DNA from: Planctomycetaceae bacterium | GTDB taxonomy: Bacteria; Planctomycetota; Planctomycetia; Planctomycetales; Planctomycetaceae | Direction of reading: 5' to 3' | Length of the DNA stretch: 64,000 nt | Assembly (NCBI GenBank): GCA_014762625.1 | Contig: JABURQ010000011.1 | Span: forward strand, 1 to 64,000 | Part shown: positions 52,668 through 62,919 of the stretch, one piece after another | How positions within the stretch are numbered: position 1 is the first letter of the stretch | Layout of the letters: the number at the start of each line of letters is the position of its first letter | Notes under the pieces: generated by a model | What the model was told of the DNA's origin: nothing | The model's database searches: none | Seen by the model: only the letters and a program-made list of their open reading frames with translations | Translations under genes and position numbers: made by a program

Positions 52668-55286
52668 CTATTCGTCCACCTTACGAACCGACTCGATCAC
52701 GCTCAGATGATCGCTCAAAAGTTGTGGATGTTCGACACCGCAACGAATCGTGTCTCCCACGCTCAAGCCGTTGAACGCTTCCTGGCGTTTCCAGAAGCCG
52801 GCGAGGGTGGCGCGTTTTCCGACGATCGTTTCCGCGTCTTTGGCCCGGTTTCCCTCGAACGGCTGGTCGATCGATTGAACTTCGATCATGACCGCTTTCA
52901 AATGATCGTCTTTTTGGGTGATCTTACCGGTCAGCATGCCCTTGTATCCACGGAATCCTGAAGGAAGTTCGGGGTAGTCCCCTTCCTTGACCGGGGCGAC
53001 TTTGCGGAGGACTTCACCGACTCGCAAACGTCCTTCCTCGTCTTCGAGAGCTCCGAATTCGAGCGTCTCTCCCACACGAGTTACGATAAGAGCGTCGAGC
53101 AACTGGCTATGCACGCCTTCTGCATGCGCCTGTTTTCCGATATAAGCTTTGGGATTGGAAGCCCGGTTGTTGTTCCAAACACGGGGTACGGCATCGACTT
53201 CGATCGTGAACGTCCCGCGTTCAATGTCTTTCTTGACCAGCTTTCCAACCAGCATTCCTCGAAAGCCGCGTAATTCTCTCGGTAACATTCCCGCTTTCAT
53301 TTCCCCCTCTTCCCGCTCCATTTTGTTACCATCGAGGCGAGAGGAAAGCGGCTTTTCGATCCGTGTAACCGACGTGACATCGAGATGATCGCTTCGGCGA
53401 GAGATGTGCCGAACGCCCACACGTACCCGGCTCTTCTCTTTTAGACTATGATAGAGCTCTTTCTTGTTCCAGAATCCTGCCAGCATCAGATGCTTGCCTT
53501 CAATGCTTTCAGGATTTTTGGAGGCACTCTCATCTCCAGTTTCGAGGACTTTGTTGACTTTGAGGATCAGCTCGAAGGTGTTGGGATCTTTCTTGACGAT
53601 CTCTCCGTCGAGAACTCCCCGGAAACCACGAAAGCCCTCCGGCAGTTCCGGATAGTCTTCCGCTTTGTACGGGGCGACTTTTCGTAATAACTCTCCTGGG
53701 AAGACCAGATTGCCGCCATCGTATTTACATTCAAATTCGATCGTTTCCCCGGTGCGTGTCACGACCAGCACATCCAGAAACTTTCCGAACACTCCCGAGA
53801 TTTCGATCGTTTTTCCGACGATACTCTTGGGGTTCTCCGCACGACTGTTACGCCACACACGCGGTACGGCATCAACATAGGCGACGAAGGTTCCTTTTTC
53901 GACATCTTTTGCGGCGAGACGTCCAACCAACATCCCGTTGAAATTGTGGATCCCCTCCGGCAACGGATCGGGAGACGTTTTCAGTTCGACAGATTTCTCG
54001 ACCTTTGCGACCGGTTCCTCGATCGCTTCGCTATTTTGAGGGGCGGTCAGTCCCACCAGCACTGCGAGAGTCATGATTGGATGTTTCATCAGAGAGTTCC
54101 TTGTCTGAGGTGTTTGCGAAACTGCTTTCGGCAGACATGATGACAGGAGTATCGCCCCCACCGTCATCACGATCAGGAGTTGTGATTGAAGCGATCTTGT
54201 CGCTGGAGCATATTCTCCGGTCTCGTTCAGGAGGATTTCGACACGCGTTGCCAGTGTCGATCGAAACGCGACCATTCCAGCGACTAAACCTGTTTTGACC
54301 GTGCGGTTGCATTCTCCGCACGACATTTGCTGTCCGAGTCGAATCAGACTGTGAATCAATCCGGAGGATTCTTGCAGGGTTCGAATTGCCTGTAAGTCGG
54401 CGACAAAATCCATCTCTTTCAGGAGTTGTCGTGCGACCCAGCGATGTAACGGCTGGAACGGACAGAGACAAATCATGATGCGGGAGATCATAATCCAGAT
54501 CGCGTCGCCCTGCTTAATGTGAGCGAGTTCATGGGCTAGAACCGCATCGAGTTCCGCTTGGGGTGTTCTGGTTTCATCCTCATGGTCGATGTCGTCCTTT
54601 TCCTTCATGTTGAGTGGAAGCATGATAAAAGGACGAAATACTCCCGCCGTAATTGGACCATCGATTTCAGGTGATTCCAGCAGATCAACCGAGCGAGAAA
54701 GCCGCATTTGTGTGGCGATTCGTTCGAGAGAGCCGATTAAAACGGGATCACGAGTCACACTTCCCCGACGACGGAGGTGTCGGAGGCGAATCGTTTGAAC
54801 GATCAGCCGAATGAAGCTGAGCGACGATCCCCCGATCGCAATAATTGTCACCACAACCCAAAGACCTGGGTTGGCTGGTCTGAAAAGAGTTTCTGCGGTG
54901 GAAGGCTCCGTCTCCACAAACGGAACCGGATTGGATTCGATCTCCGTTGGAAACTGGCTGCGATCGAGTTGCGGGGACCAATGAGCTGTTTCAACCGGGA
55001 GATGAGGAGATATTTCGTTATCGTTGGTCGTAACTCTGGGCTGATGGGAGTCCGTCAGGGATAATTGCCAGCCGAAATGTGGAAGCGCCCAGGTGGAAAG
55101 ACCGATGGTCGTCGCGAGCGGGAGGATCAGAACCGCTTTCCAGATCAATAATCGTATTTCGGGACGTTTGGAATTTCTGAGTCTGTAGGTGAGCCAGGCT
55201 GCAATCCCGATCAACACGGTCGAATGCAGCAGATACGTTAACAGAAGGCTGATGAAGGATGCGGCCTCGGGCAAGAAGGAATTCAT
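52668..55286 (-). CDS. M56 (BlaR1-like) membrane metallopeptidase with four-unit ABAB repeat domain
   Basis: 872 residues. Transmembrane segments lie at about 12-34, 46-66, 142-160 and near 262-275. The zinc motif is AHELAH (251-256), as in BlaR1/MecR1 sensors. A further hydrophobic segment is at 369-385. No penicillin-binding sensor follows. Instead there are four units: A1 (446-540), B1 (552-645), A2 (672-765) and B2 (777-870). A units share GTF...VDAVPRVW and LLRKVAP or VLRKVAP; B units share GFRG, LAGFW and a late SDHL. It overlaps the blaI-type regulator by four bases. Signal-dependent cleavage of the repressor is the known scheme; the ligand here is unknown. Confidence 0.88.
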   Translation of the reverse strand: MNSFLPEAASFISLLLTYLLHSTVLIGIAAWLTYRLRNSKRPEIRLLIWKAVLILPLATTIGLSTWALPHFGWQLSLTDSHQPRVTTNDNEISPHLPVETAHWSPQLDRSQFPTEIESNPVPFVETEPSTAETLFRPANPGLWVVVTIIAIGGSSLSFIRLIVQTIRLRHLRRRGSVTRDPVLIGSLERIATQMRLSRSVDLLESPEIDGPITAGVFRPFIMLPLNMKEKDDIDHEDETRTPQAELDAVLAHELAHIKQGDAIWIMISRIMICLCPFQPLHRWVARQLLKEMDFVADLQAIRTLQESSGLIHSLIRLGQQMSCGECNRTVKTGLVAGMVAFRSTLATRVEILLNETGEYAPATRSLQSQLLIVMTVGAILLSSCLPKAVSQTPQTRNSLMKHPIMTLAVLVGLTAPQNSEAIEEPVAKVEKSVELKTSPDPLPEGIHNFNGMLVGRLAAKDVEKGTFVAYVDAVPRVWRNSRAENPKSIVGKTIEISGVFGKFLDVLVVTRTGETIEFECKYDGGNLVFPGELLRKVAPYKAEDYPELPEGFRGFRGVLDGEIVKKDPNTFELILKVNKVLETGDESASKNPESIEGKHLMLAGFWNKKELYHSLKEKSRVRVGVRHISRRSDHLDVTSVTRIEKPLSSRLDGNKMEREEGEMKAGMLPRELRGFRGMLVGKLVKKDIERGTFTIEVDAVPRVWNNNRASNPKAYIGKQAHAEGVHSQLLDALIVTRVGETLEFGALEDEEGRLRVGEVLRKVAPVKEGDYPELPSGFRGYKGMLTGKITQKDDHLKAVMIEVQSIDQPFEGNRAKDAETIVGKRATLAGFWKRQEAFNGLSVGDTIRCGVEHPQLLSDHLSVIESVRKVDE

Positions 55287-55663
55287 GATGCCCCCCCGGA
55301 TCGTTCGTCAAAGTCCCGGACCAATTCTTTGATTCTCTGTAATTCCTCGGCGTCAACCTGGTCGCTGGAAAGTAAGTGGTTCACCAATTCTGAGGGGCTC
55401 CCCCCAAAAATACGTTCCACCAACTCACCCACAATCGAATCTCCGGTTTCGGATTGAGAGATGGCGGCCCGATAATGGTAAACACGATCCTCGGAGCGAT
55501 GTGTGACCAGCCCTTTCTGTTCCATCCGAGAGAGGACTGTTGCCACGGTTGAATATGCCAGAGGACGTTCAACGTCGAGCGTATTCTGGATGTCGGCTAC
55601 CGTCGATTCGCCGTGTTCCCACAACAAACGCATGATGGCCAGTTGTCGCCCGCCAAGTTTCAT
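55283..55663 (-). CDS. BlaI/MecI/CopY-family repressor
   Basis: 126 residues of the winged-helix BlaI family: RQLAIMRLLWEHGESTVADIQ, LAYSTVATVLSRMEQKGLVTH and a C-terminal dimerisation helix region with NHLLSSDQV. GGGGAG lies 7 bases before ATG 55663. It is translationally coupled to the M56 gene. Two TACA-type inverted repeats directly upstream are likely its own operator, so the pair is autoregulated. Confidence 0.93.
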   Translation of the reverse strand: MKLGGRQLAIMRLLWEHGESTVADIQNTLDVERPLAYSTVATVLSRMEQKGLVTHRSEDRVYHYRAAISQSETGDSIVGELVERIFGGSPSELVNHLLSSDQVDAEELQRIKELVRDFDERSGGAS

Positions 55664-55688
55664 TGATTAGCTCCCCAAATAGCATGAT

Positions 55689-55728
55689 CTACAAGTGTAG
55701 AACTACAGTTTGTAGAAGATTGTGTCAA
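55689..55728 (-). promoter_or_regulatory. Promoter and double BlaI-type operator of the blaI-M56 operon
   Basis: On the minus strand a perfect -35 TTGACA (55728-55723) is followed after 17 bases by TAGTTC (55705-55700) as -10. Two inverted repeats overlap it: CTACAGTTTGTAG (+ strand 55703-55715) across spacer and -10, and CTACAAGTGTAG (55689-55700) just downstream. TACA...TGTA dyads are the recognised BlaI/MecI site, so binding would block RNA polymerase. Confidence 0.8.
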
Positions 55729-55897
55729 CAAGATTCCGGAAAGATTTATTGAGCGTCCAGAGGAATCGATGCAGGGTGAGCCACAAGATTTATTGAGCGA
55801 TGTTCAAATGGTTGAGTCTGCCGGCGTAGGCAATTGCCTCGAAGTTTGGTCGTTAATTTTTCATCCAGAAGAACTGCATTTACTGCACGCGTGAAAC

Positions 55898-58800
55898 TCA
55901 AGGGAGAGTGTGAATTGTGTTGTGGATCGTTCCCTCCAGCGGTTTTCCATCTGGAGTCGACAAAAAGTATTTGATCTCCATACCCCATGTAGGAGTCATC
56001 TCGGGGATCGTCAAGGTGACCGTTTTCCCATCCGCGGAAAGCTCGGCTTGGTCGATATTCCAGGTCCGCTCATTGTAATGTTTGGAGCCGTAGTTGGCGG
56101 AACGTTTCAAGTCCCAGGCCAGAATGGAGTAATTTTTGGGGTCGGTCGCGGTCGAGTCGTCCACGGGATCACTGAAGACAATCTTGATGGTTTGTTTTTC
56201 GGCGTGAAGTGCGAGAGGGAGATACGCAGGTTGATCGGTCTTTCGGATGCGATAGAATCCGCCGGGCGTTCTCTGGTTGCTCCCCCAAGCCACCATGCCG
56301 CAGACATAAAGTTGTCTGTCCTCTGGATGGAATCGTCCTCGCATGAGCCCCGTGGGGAATTGAGGCAGAGGTAATTCGATCATGCCGCCCTGCATCTGTC
56401 CGTCGATCTCTTCGTGAGGCACCAGGAAGACCTTGCCGTAACCGTACGAAAGATTCAGTAACGATCCTCCCAGATCTCCCCAGGCATCTTCGGGAACCCA
56501 GAGAAGTTCAGCGGGCGAACGGTCAAAGGCATTCGTGATCCAGCAGAGTGGTTGTTCCATCGCCTCGTCGGACGAATCGGTGACGTCGTGGTAGCCGTAC
56601 ATGTTTCCATAGAACCCCCCTTCTCTGACCCAGTTGATCCGGTTCTTAGGATTCCAGTGTCCTTCCTGGTCGGTCACGATGAAGGTGCCGTCCGGATTCA
56701 GGCAAACTCCGTTAGCCGCCCGGAATCCTGTGGCCAGAATGGTGGTGTATTCACCATCCGGCGACACTCGGAGTAAGGTCCCGTGATGTGGGACCAGAGC
56801 TGTTTTAGCGTGTCGAGCCGACTTGGCGTAATAGAAGTTACCGGCGTCGTCTGTTTGTAGTCCCATCGCGAATTCGTGGAAGTGTTCCGTGACCTGGTGG
56901 TCGTTGTTGAAGTTCTCGTAGTAGTCGGTTTCACCATCGCCGTTCAAGTCGTGCAGGTTGAGCAACTGATCGCGACAGGAAACAAAGACCTTTCCGTCCA
57001 CGATTTTTAATCCCAACGGCTGGAACAGTCCCGACCCGATCCGTTGCCAGGTGAGTCTGCCATCGTCGCTGTGAAGACCGGTGACCTTCCACACATCGCC
57101 ATCCCACATGCAGACAGCAGCAGCATCTTCATCCGGATAGAAATCGAGACCCGTCGCGCGGACCTGAGCGTTCCAGGGATTGTCCGTTGGTAACGAGAAC
57201 TGATCGACGGCAAAGGCCGTGTCGTTCTCGCCCATGATTCGTTCGGTTCTGATTTTCTCGGGCCAGTCGGCAGGACCGCCGGAAAGCAGGTCGGTCAAAT
57301 TCGGAAGATCCTGAATGGCGTTAGCCGCGTTCGAGGTGAGCGAATTGAGGTTCTTTCCGGAGCTTCCCGATGTGACCCAGACCGTCAAATGCTGCTCTTT
57401 CTGTGAGGGGGGAATTTCCAGAACGATCCGGTTTTCTTTCTGATGCAGGCGATACGTACCTGGAGTGACTCCTACCAGGATCGACTTGGGAGAGGCTGTC
57501 TGCTTGCCAGTGCGGTTGACGACACGAGCGTCCGCCTCTCCGGATTGATCTTTGACCCAGTTCTTCTGAGTGGACTTTAAGTTCCAGGAGGCGACTGCTT
57601 TCGTTGTTTTCAGTTCCTGAGGCGTTTTCGATACGTTGAAAAATTGGATGGATTGGAGGTTGCCACGAAAATAACTTTCGGCGGGAAAATTGGGCGAGGC
57701 GAATCCCAGGCGGACGACCGACTTTTTGAGTTGTGCTTTCGGTTTTATGGTGCCGGTTTGGTCGAGCTCTCCGTCGATAAATAGTCGGACGCGACCGTTT
57801 TCGTGGTCCCATGACATCACGACATCATGCCACTGTCCGTCATCAATCTTCTGTTTCGACTGGACGACGCCGACCCAACCGATGTCGTAACACAGTCTCC
57901 CACCGCGAATGAACAACGCCTTGCAGTCGGGAGCCCATTTCGGGCCATTGAGCGTCTGGCTGAAGATGGTTCCCCCCTGCTTGGTTTTGAGGCGGGCGGC
58001 GATCGAAAAGTCCTGGTTCGTGAGATCGAACTGATGTTTGCCGGGGATTTGAGCAAAACTGTCGCCGCGAAACTTCAGATTCTGATTGGAGGCTGGCCTC
58101 TCGGTACGTGCAGCAAAGAGCGTTTGACCTCTGTTGTTGTTGTTATCTGTCTCAATCGCATATCGGGAATCTTCCGGCAGAGTAGCGACCGCCATTGAGT
58201 AGGAACTGTCGTGTGGGCCTATCACGAGCTGTCGTGCGAACAGGTTGTCCTGTCCCGCAGGTATCAGGGCCGGAGATTCCAGTACCGGCGTTGTTCCCAC
58301 GGTATAGGAAATCACGCGACGGTTCCCATGTCGGTAAAGTCCTCGGTAATGAGCCCATTCACGCGGCAGCGGTCCGTATGGCTTGTCATCTCGACCGCGG
58401 AATCGTGGATCTTCCCAACTCCCCGTGTCCGGATGGGCCCAACCGGGACCGACCGGGTTCATGAACTCAATGTTTCCAGATGTCGTGGGATGAACGCCGT
58501 GTTTCCCATTGAAGTGAATTCCGTTCCAGTCGATGAAACCCTGACCGCTCCACGCCCCGGCGAGTCGCAGAGTGTCGTGATCGAACACCATCCAGTTATT
58601 TCCCTGAGAAACTCCTCCCGGACCGGGATCGACCCTCACAGCAATTCCTTTGTAGCTGAAGTTGCCGGAATCCTGACCGATTTCATAGGTGTTGATGAGC
58701 GAATCGCCATAGTTCATGGCGATCCACGGTGCCGTATCGAGTGGTTCGGGACCGCGTTCGCTCCCTTTGGAGAGGCCGCGGAGATATTCGGGAGTGATGG

Positions 58801-59746
58801 GAACGTATTGCGACGGGTTGTGCGGTTTCAGATAGGCTTCGCGGATGTAATGAATGACGTCATATTTTTGCTGGGGGACCAGTTGATATTGTGGCGGCAT
58901 CATCCCGAAACCACGCGTGACCGTTTGATACATCGTGAAGGGATCGGCTCCGTTGCGGAAACGTCCTGAGGCGAACTTCAGCGAGGTGGGTAACGACCCC
59001 GGTTTATCTTTCGTGCCGTGACAGTTCATGCAAACACGATTGTAGATCGCTGCACCGCGTTGGAACGATTCTCGATCGAACTCAGCCAGAAAACCCTCAT
59101 GATCGATGTTGGCTTCGTAGGCCGGGAGCGGCGGTGTTGCGTAGAGATGCCGTGGAGGCTTGAGGAGACGATCGGTTTGTTCACCGCCGTCGCGAATTTC
59201 CATCAGGTACTTGAGCAGGTCCAGAAACTGTCCACGGTTCGCCAGTAAATTGACCAGTCCTTCCGGCATGAGGGATTGTTTCCCGCGGAATATCTCTTCC
59301 ACCGCATCCCGTGAGAGCGTTTGAGACTGATTACCTGTTTCGAGAGAGCGATAAACAATCTCCTTCTCGGTTCCCTTCACCAGCAGACCGTTTCGAATTT
59401 TTCCCGAATCCTCGATGATCGTGATCGGTTCAAATCCTTTCCGGATCGTTTTTGAGGGATATAGAATCGCCTCGATCAGTTCCTCATCGGTCGGCTTTTT
59501 GTCCCATTTCGACAAGTTGGGGCCAAGCGCATCGGCATCAGGCGTCGGCAGATGGCATTTACGACAGGCCGTCGATTGCTGATAGAACAGCACTGCTCCC
59601 TGTCGAGCGTTACCATGCTCGCGGGCTTCCTGCGCGAGAGCCGTCCGATCGTTCTGCTTTAAGACGTCCTCGAGACGTTGCGCCTGGACGATTTGTGGAA
59701 GCAGCAAAAAAAACAAAGCAACATAAAGCTTGATTGAACGCATCAT
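55898..59746 (-). CDS. Large exported cytochrome c / LamG / beta-propeller protein
   Basis: 1282 residues. A signal peptide (LYVALFFLLLPQIVQAQ) comes first. Two heme c sites follow: CRKCH (61-65) and CMNCH near residue 240, each in a small cytochrome domain. A large middle region has WMVFDHDTLRLAGAW, then a LamG-type jelly roll (about 560-720; QFDLTNQDFSIAARLKTK, VRLFIDGELDQ). Next is a propeller like PQQ-dependent sugar dehydrogenases (VCMWDGDVWKVTG, ATGFRAANGVCLNPDG, NRINWVREGGFYGN). It ends with a beta domain (IVFSDPVDDSTATDPKNYSI). Such fusions are common in planctomycetes and probably oxidise sugars or polymers outside the inner membrane. It is a lone gene. Confidence 0.88.
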   Translation of the reverse strand: MMRSIKLYVALFFLLLPQIVQAQRLEDVLKQNDRTALAQEAREHGNARQGAVLFYQQSTACRKCHLPTPDADALGPNLSKWDKKPTDEELIEAILYPSKTIRKGFEPITIIEDSGKIRNGLLVKGTEKEIVYRSLETGNQSQTLSRDAVEEIFRGKQSLMPEGLVNLLANRGQFLDLLKYLMEIRDGGEQTDRLLKPPRHLYATPPLPAYEANIDHEGFLAEFDRESFQRGAAIYNRVCMNCHGTKDKPGSLPTSLKFASGRFRNGADPFTMYQTVTRGFGMMPPQYQLVPQQKYDVIHYIREAYLKPHNPSQYVPITPEYLRGLSKGSERGPEPLDTAPWIAMNYGDSLINTYEIGQDSGNFSYKGIAVRVDPGPGGVSQGNNWMVFDHDTLRLAGAWSGQGFIDWNGIHFNGKHGVHPTTSGNIEFMNPVGPGWAHPDTGSWEDPRFRGRDDKPYGPLPREWAHYRGLYRHGNRRVISYTVGTTPVLESPALIPAGQDNLFARQLVIGPHDSSYSMAVATLPEDSRYAIETDNNNNRGQTLFAARTERPASNQNLKFRGDSFAQIPGKHQFDLTNQDFSIAARLKTKQGGTIFSQTLNGPKWAPDCKALFIRGGRLCYDIGWVGVVQSKQKIDDGQWHDVVMSWDHENGRVRLFIDGELDQTGTIKPKAQLKKSVVRLGFASPNFPAESYFRGNLQSIQFFNVSKTPQELKTTKAVASWNLKSTQKNWVKDQSGEADARVVNRTGKQTASPKSILVGVTPGTYRLHQKENRIVLEIPPSQKEQHLTVWVTSGSSGKNLNSLTSNAANAIQDLPNLTDLLSGGPADWPEKIRTERIMGENDTAFAVDQFSLPTDNPWNAQVRATGLDFYPDEDAAAVCMWDGDVWKVTGLHSDDGRLTWQRIGSGLFQPLGLKIVDGKVFVSCRDQLLNLHDLNGDGETDYYENFNNDHQVTEHFHEFAMGLQTDDAGNFYYAKSARHAKTALVPHHGTLLRVSPDGEYTTILATGFRAANGVCLNPDGTFIVTDQEGHWNPKNRINWVREGGFYGNMYGYHDVTDSSDEAMEQPLCWITNAFDRSPAELLWVPEDAWGDLGGSLLNLSYGYGKVFLVPHEEIDGQMQGGMIELPLPQFPTGLMRGRFHPEDRQLYVCGMVAWGSNQRTPGGFYRIRKTDQPAYLPLALHAEKQTIKIVFSDPVDDSTATDPKNYSILAWDLKRSANYGSKHYNERTWNIDQAELSADGKTVTLTIPEMTPTWGMEIKYFLSTPDGKPLEGTIHNTIHTLP

Positions 59747-60048
59747 GTCTCTCGATCTGTGAAACTTGATAGGAAGACAGTTTGATAAATCCCCGTCTCC
59801 CTATTGTGGTCGAACTGAGAGAGTCGTTCGAGTCTTCTTCCCCAAAAATGACATTGTCGACAGAAGATCTCTCAATTTGTCATCACTGACAGGAGACCTC
59901 TTGGGAGTGAAGTCCTCCGGGGTGAAGAGAGAAGACCCCAGTTCATTCGCCTTGGAGATCTTTTATGAGTTCTTGACGTAAAGGGGCGGAGTCATTCTGG
60001 TATGATGACCGTTTCAGCTTCGTTTATTCCACAGGACATGAATCTGCT
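59747..60048. other. 302-base divergent intergenic region
   Basis: It lies between the large cytochrome/LamG gene and phoX and should hold both promoters. TTGACG near 59973 and TATGAT near 60001 are 22 bases apart, too far for a standard promoter. No other structure seen. Confidence 0.4.
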
Positions 60049-61422
60049 ATGAATCAATCTCCCTCGGTGAATCGTCGTGCTTTTTTGAAATTATCCGCCT
60101 TCAGTCTCGGCTGTGGTTCGTTACCAAATGCATTTGGTCGATTATCGGCCCAGCAGAAATCCGCCGACACCGCGCTCGATTACGGTCCATTACGTCCGGT
60201 CAAAGATGACGTGACCGGTCTTCCTCTGCTCGAATTACCGGAAGCATTTCGCTACGTCTCTTATGGTTGGACGGGAGACGAAATGGAAGATGGGGCGAAG
60301 ACTCCCGGCGCCCATGACGGCATGGCGGTGATTCAAAACGAACAAGGAATTCTCACGCTGTGTCGAAATCACGAACTTTCGTCGGCCTTTCGAACATTTG
60401 GATCGAGGGACATTCGATATGATTCTCAGGCAGGAGGTGGATGTACGAACCTGCAATTTGATTCTCAAAGCGGCGAATGGCTGAAATCGTGGTCGAGTTT
60501 AGCCGGCACCATCCGCAATTGTGCGGGAGGCCCCACGCCCTGGGGAAGCTGGCTGTCGTGCGAGGAGACGACCGTCGATCCGAGTGACGAATCGGACTTG
60601 ACCGAAACTCACGGTTGGATTTTTGAAGTTCCCGCCAGCGAAAAAAGTACCGCGACGCCGCTCAAACATATGGGACGCTTCGTTCACGAAGCGATTGCCG
60701 TCGATCCCGACACCGGGAACGTCTACGAAACCGAGGATCGCGGAACGGCGGGTTTCTATCGGTTTACCCCCACTTCTGCCGGCCAACTTTCCAAGGGCGG
60801 GACACTTGAAATGCTCAAAGTTCTGGGGCAGCCGGATCTGCGAAAAGCTGGCGCCGTGGGACAGAAATACGACTGTACGTGGGTGCCGATTGAAGAACCC
60901 GAACGCGCTCATCGCGATGCTGCGCAGAAAGATCAACATGGCTGTTACGCCCAGGGAAAAGACCAGGAAGCGACGACATTTGCCCGTTTGGAGGGTTGCT
61001 GGTATGGGAACGGTCTGATTTATTTCGATGCCACCAGCGGTGGCCCGAAAAGCGCGGGGCAAATCTGGCAATTCGATCCCAAAAATCAGCAGTTGATGCT
61101 GCTCTACGCCTCCCCCGGAAATGACGTCCTTGATCAGCCGGATAATCTGGCGGTCAGTCCGCGCGGCGGGATTGTGCTTTGTGAAGACGGCCGGGAAGTC
61201 CCTCAGCGTTTACATGGCCTGACTCCGGACGGTCGTCTTTTCACCTTCGCCAAAAACCATGTTCAGTTGAACGGCGATCGGAACGGTTTCAAAGGCGATT
61301 TTCGCAACTCGGAGTGGACGGGCGCGAATTTCAGTCCCGATGGAAAATGGCTGTTTGTCAATCTCCAGACGCCCGGCATCACCTTCGCGATTACCGGTCC
61401 CTGGGGCGAAGGATTATTGTGA
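60049..61422 (+). CDS. PhoX-family (DUF839) exported phosphatase
   Basis: 457 residues. The leader NRRAFLKLSAFSLGCG is a Tat signal, expected for the folded, metal-loaded PhoX family. The domain shows AHDGMAVIQNE, CRNHELS, GGCTNL, NCAGGPTPWGSWLSCEE (metal/active site region), GRFVHEAIAVDP, YETEDRG, and a late GANFSPDGKWLFVN. Family members hydrolyse phosphomonoesters with calcium and iron. Start at ATG 60049. The ceramidase-like gene follows 88 bases later on the same strand. Confidence 0.9.
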   Translation: MNQSPSVNRRAFLKLSAFSLGCGSLPNAFGRLSAQQKSADTALDYGPLRPVKDDVTGLPLLELPEAFRYVSYGWTGDEMEDGAKTPGAHDGMAVIQNEQGILTLCRNHELSSAFRTFGSRDIRYDSQAGGGCTNLQFDSQSGEWLKSWSSLAGTIRNCAGGPTPWGSWLSCEETTVDPSDESDLTETHGWIFEVPASEKSTATPLKHMGRFVHEAIAVDPDTGNVYETEDRGTAGFYRFTPTSAGQLSKGGTLEMLKVLGQPDLRKAGAVGQKYDCTWVPIEEPERAHRDAAQKDQHGCYAQGKDQEATTFARLEGCWYGNGLIYFDATSGGPKSAGQIWQFDPKNQQLMLLYASPGNDVLDQPDNLAVSPRGGIVLCEDGREVPQRLHGLTPDGRLFTFAKNHVQLNGDRNGFKGDFRNSEWTGANFSPDGKWLFVNLQTPGITFAITGPWGEGLL

Positions 61423-61510
61423 TCACTCTCGTCGTGCATTGCTCGTGACGAGCGATTACAGTGAGGCTGTAGAGCACTGCGCTGATTGAACTAACTCGGG
61501 AGAAGAAAGA

Positions 61511-62881
61511 ATGAAGAATCTGATTCGTATAGGGTTGTCTGCCTTAATAGTCGTGGCGACGTTTTCGTTCGTGGACGGCGTGGAAGCAGTAGAGCCTCTC
61601 AAAATTGCCACGTTCGAGGTGGATGCCTCTCCTCCCGTCGGTGCACCTTTGGCCTACGATCCCACGAAAGGCGTCCAGTCTCCCCTCTCCTGTCGAGGTC
61701 TGGTGATTCTCAGTGATCAAAAACCGATTGTAATGGTGGCTGTCGACTGGATTGGCATCGCCAGCGGCGGACAGACAATCTTCAAAGAAGAGCTTGCTCG
61801 GGCTGCAGCGACTGTTCCTGAGCGTGTTGTCGTACATACGTTGCACCAACACGACGCCCCCCGCTGCGATTTTGACGCCGACGCCTTGCTCGTTGCGGAA
61901 GGATTGGAAAACGCTGGCTTTGATGCACGTCACGCCCGCAGTGTCGTGGAGAATGCTTCGCTAGCATTGAAGGAATCACTGGTGCGGGCACAACCGATCA
62001 CGCATCTTGGTCTCGGTGAGGGAACCGTCGAAAAAGTGGCCAGCAATCGAAGGATTCTCGGACCGGATGGGAAAGTCCTCTACACACGCTATACCGCTAC
62101 CAGAGATCCTAAAATCCGGGCGTTTCCTGCCGGGACGATCGATCCAAAATTGAAATCGATCAGCTTCTGGAGCGACGCAACGCCCGTTGCCGTCTTGACG
62201 TACTACGCCACACATCCTCAAAGTTACTATCGCACAGGGCTTGCCAATCCCGACTTTCCCGGCATGGCCCGCAATCAGCAGGAGGCGGATCTCGGCGTGA
62301 CTCACATTCACTTCAACGGAGCGGGTGGCAACATCGGCGCCGGGAAGTGGAACGATGGTTCTCACGAGAACAGGCAGGTTTTGGCCGATCGTGTGCAGAA
62401 AGGCATGCAGGAGGCCTGGGATTCGACCAAAAAGTATCCGATCAGCAGCGATGACCTTTCCTGGCAGACCAAAAATGTACTTTTGCCATGTGCCGATCAT
62501 CTGGATGAAGAACAACTGGTCGAAACTGTCAAGAACAAAGACGCCACACCTGACGATCGCTGGTACGCCGCCAAGCATCTCGTCTGGTTGCGTCGTTGCG
62601 AAGAAAAAGACCCGATCTCGATCAGTTGTCTCGGTCTCAAACAGGCCCGCGTGCTGTATATGCCGGGAGAATTGTTTGTCGAGTACCAACTGGCCGCTCA
62701 GGAAATGGCTCCCGATCATTTCGTGGCGATGGCTGCCTACGGCGATTACGCGCCCGGCTATGTCTGCACGGACATTGCCTATTCACAGGGAGGTTACGAA
62801 TCCAGTGATCGCGCGAGTCGCGTTAAACCAGGCGTCGAGAAAGTTCTGATGGATGCGATGCGCGAACTGCTGTCAAAGTGA
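61511..62881 (+). CDS. Exported neutral/alkaline ceramidase-like protein
   Basis: 456 residues with a signal peptide (LSALIVVATFSFVDGVEA). The pattern corresponds to the neutral/alkaline non-lysosomal ceramidase N-terminal domain: ATFEVDASPPVGAPLAY, then CRGLVILSDQKPIVMVAVDWIGI and the zinc-site-like HTLHQHDAP. Later come YYATHPQSYY and FNGAGGNIGAGKWNDGS. Planctomycetes have many such proteins with unknown amide substrates, so ceramide is not assured. GGGAGAAGAAAG precedes ATG 61511. It ends 38 bases before a convergent small gene. Confidence 0.85.
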   Translation: MKNLIRIGLSALIVVATFSFVDGVEAVEPLKIATFEVDASPPVGAPLAYDPTKGVQSPLSCRGLVILSDQKPIVMVAVDWIGIASGGQTIFKEELARAAATVPERVVVHTLHQHDAPRCDFDADALLVAEGLENAGFDARHARSVVENASLALKESLVRAQPITHLGLGEGTVEKVASNRRILGPDGKVLYTRYTATRDPKIRAFPAGTIDPKLKSISFWSDATPVAVLTYYATHPQSYYRTGLANPDFPGMARNQQEADLGVTHIHFNGAGGNIGAGKWNDGSHENRQVLADRVQKGMQEAWDSTKKYPISSDDLSWQTKNVLLPCADHLDEEQLVETVKNKDATPDDRWYAAKHLVWLRRCEEKDPISISCLGLKQARVLYMPGELFVEYQLAAQEMAPDHFVAMAAYGDYAPGYVCTDIAYSQGGYESSDRASRVKPGVEKVLMDAMRELLSK

Positions 62882-62919
62882 TCGATTGGTATGTGGGTAA
62901 TGGCAAAATTGAGGCCCCG

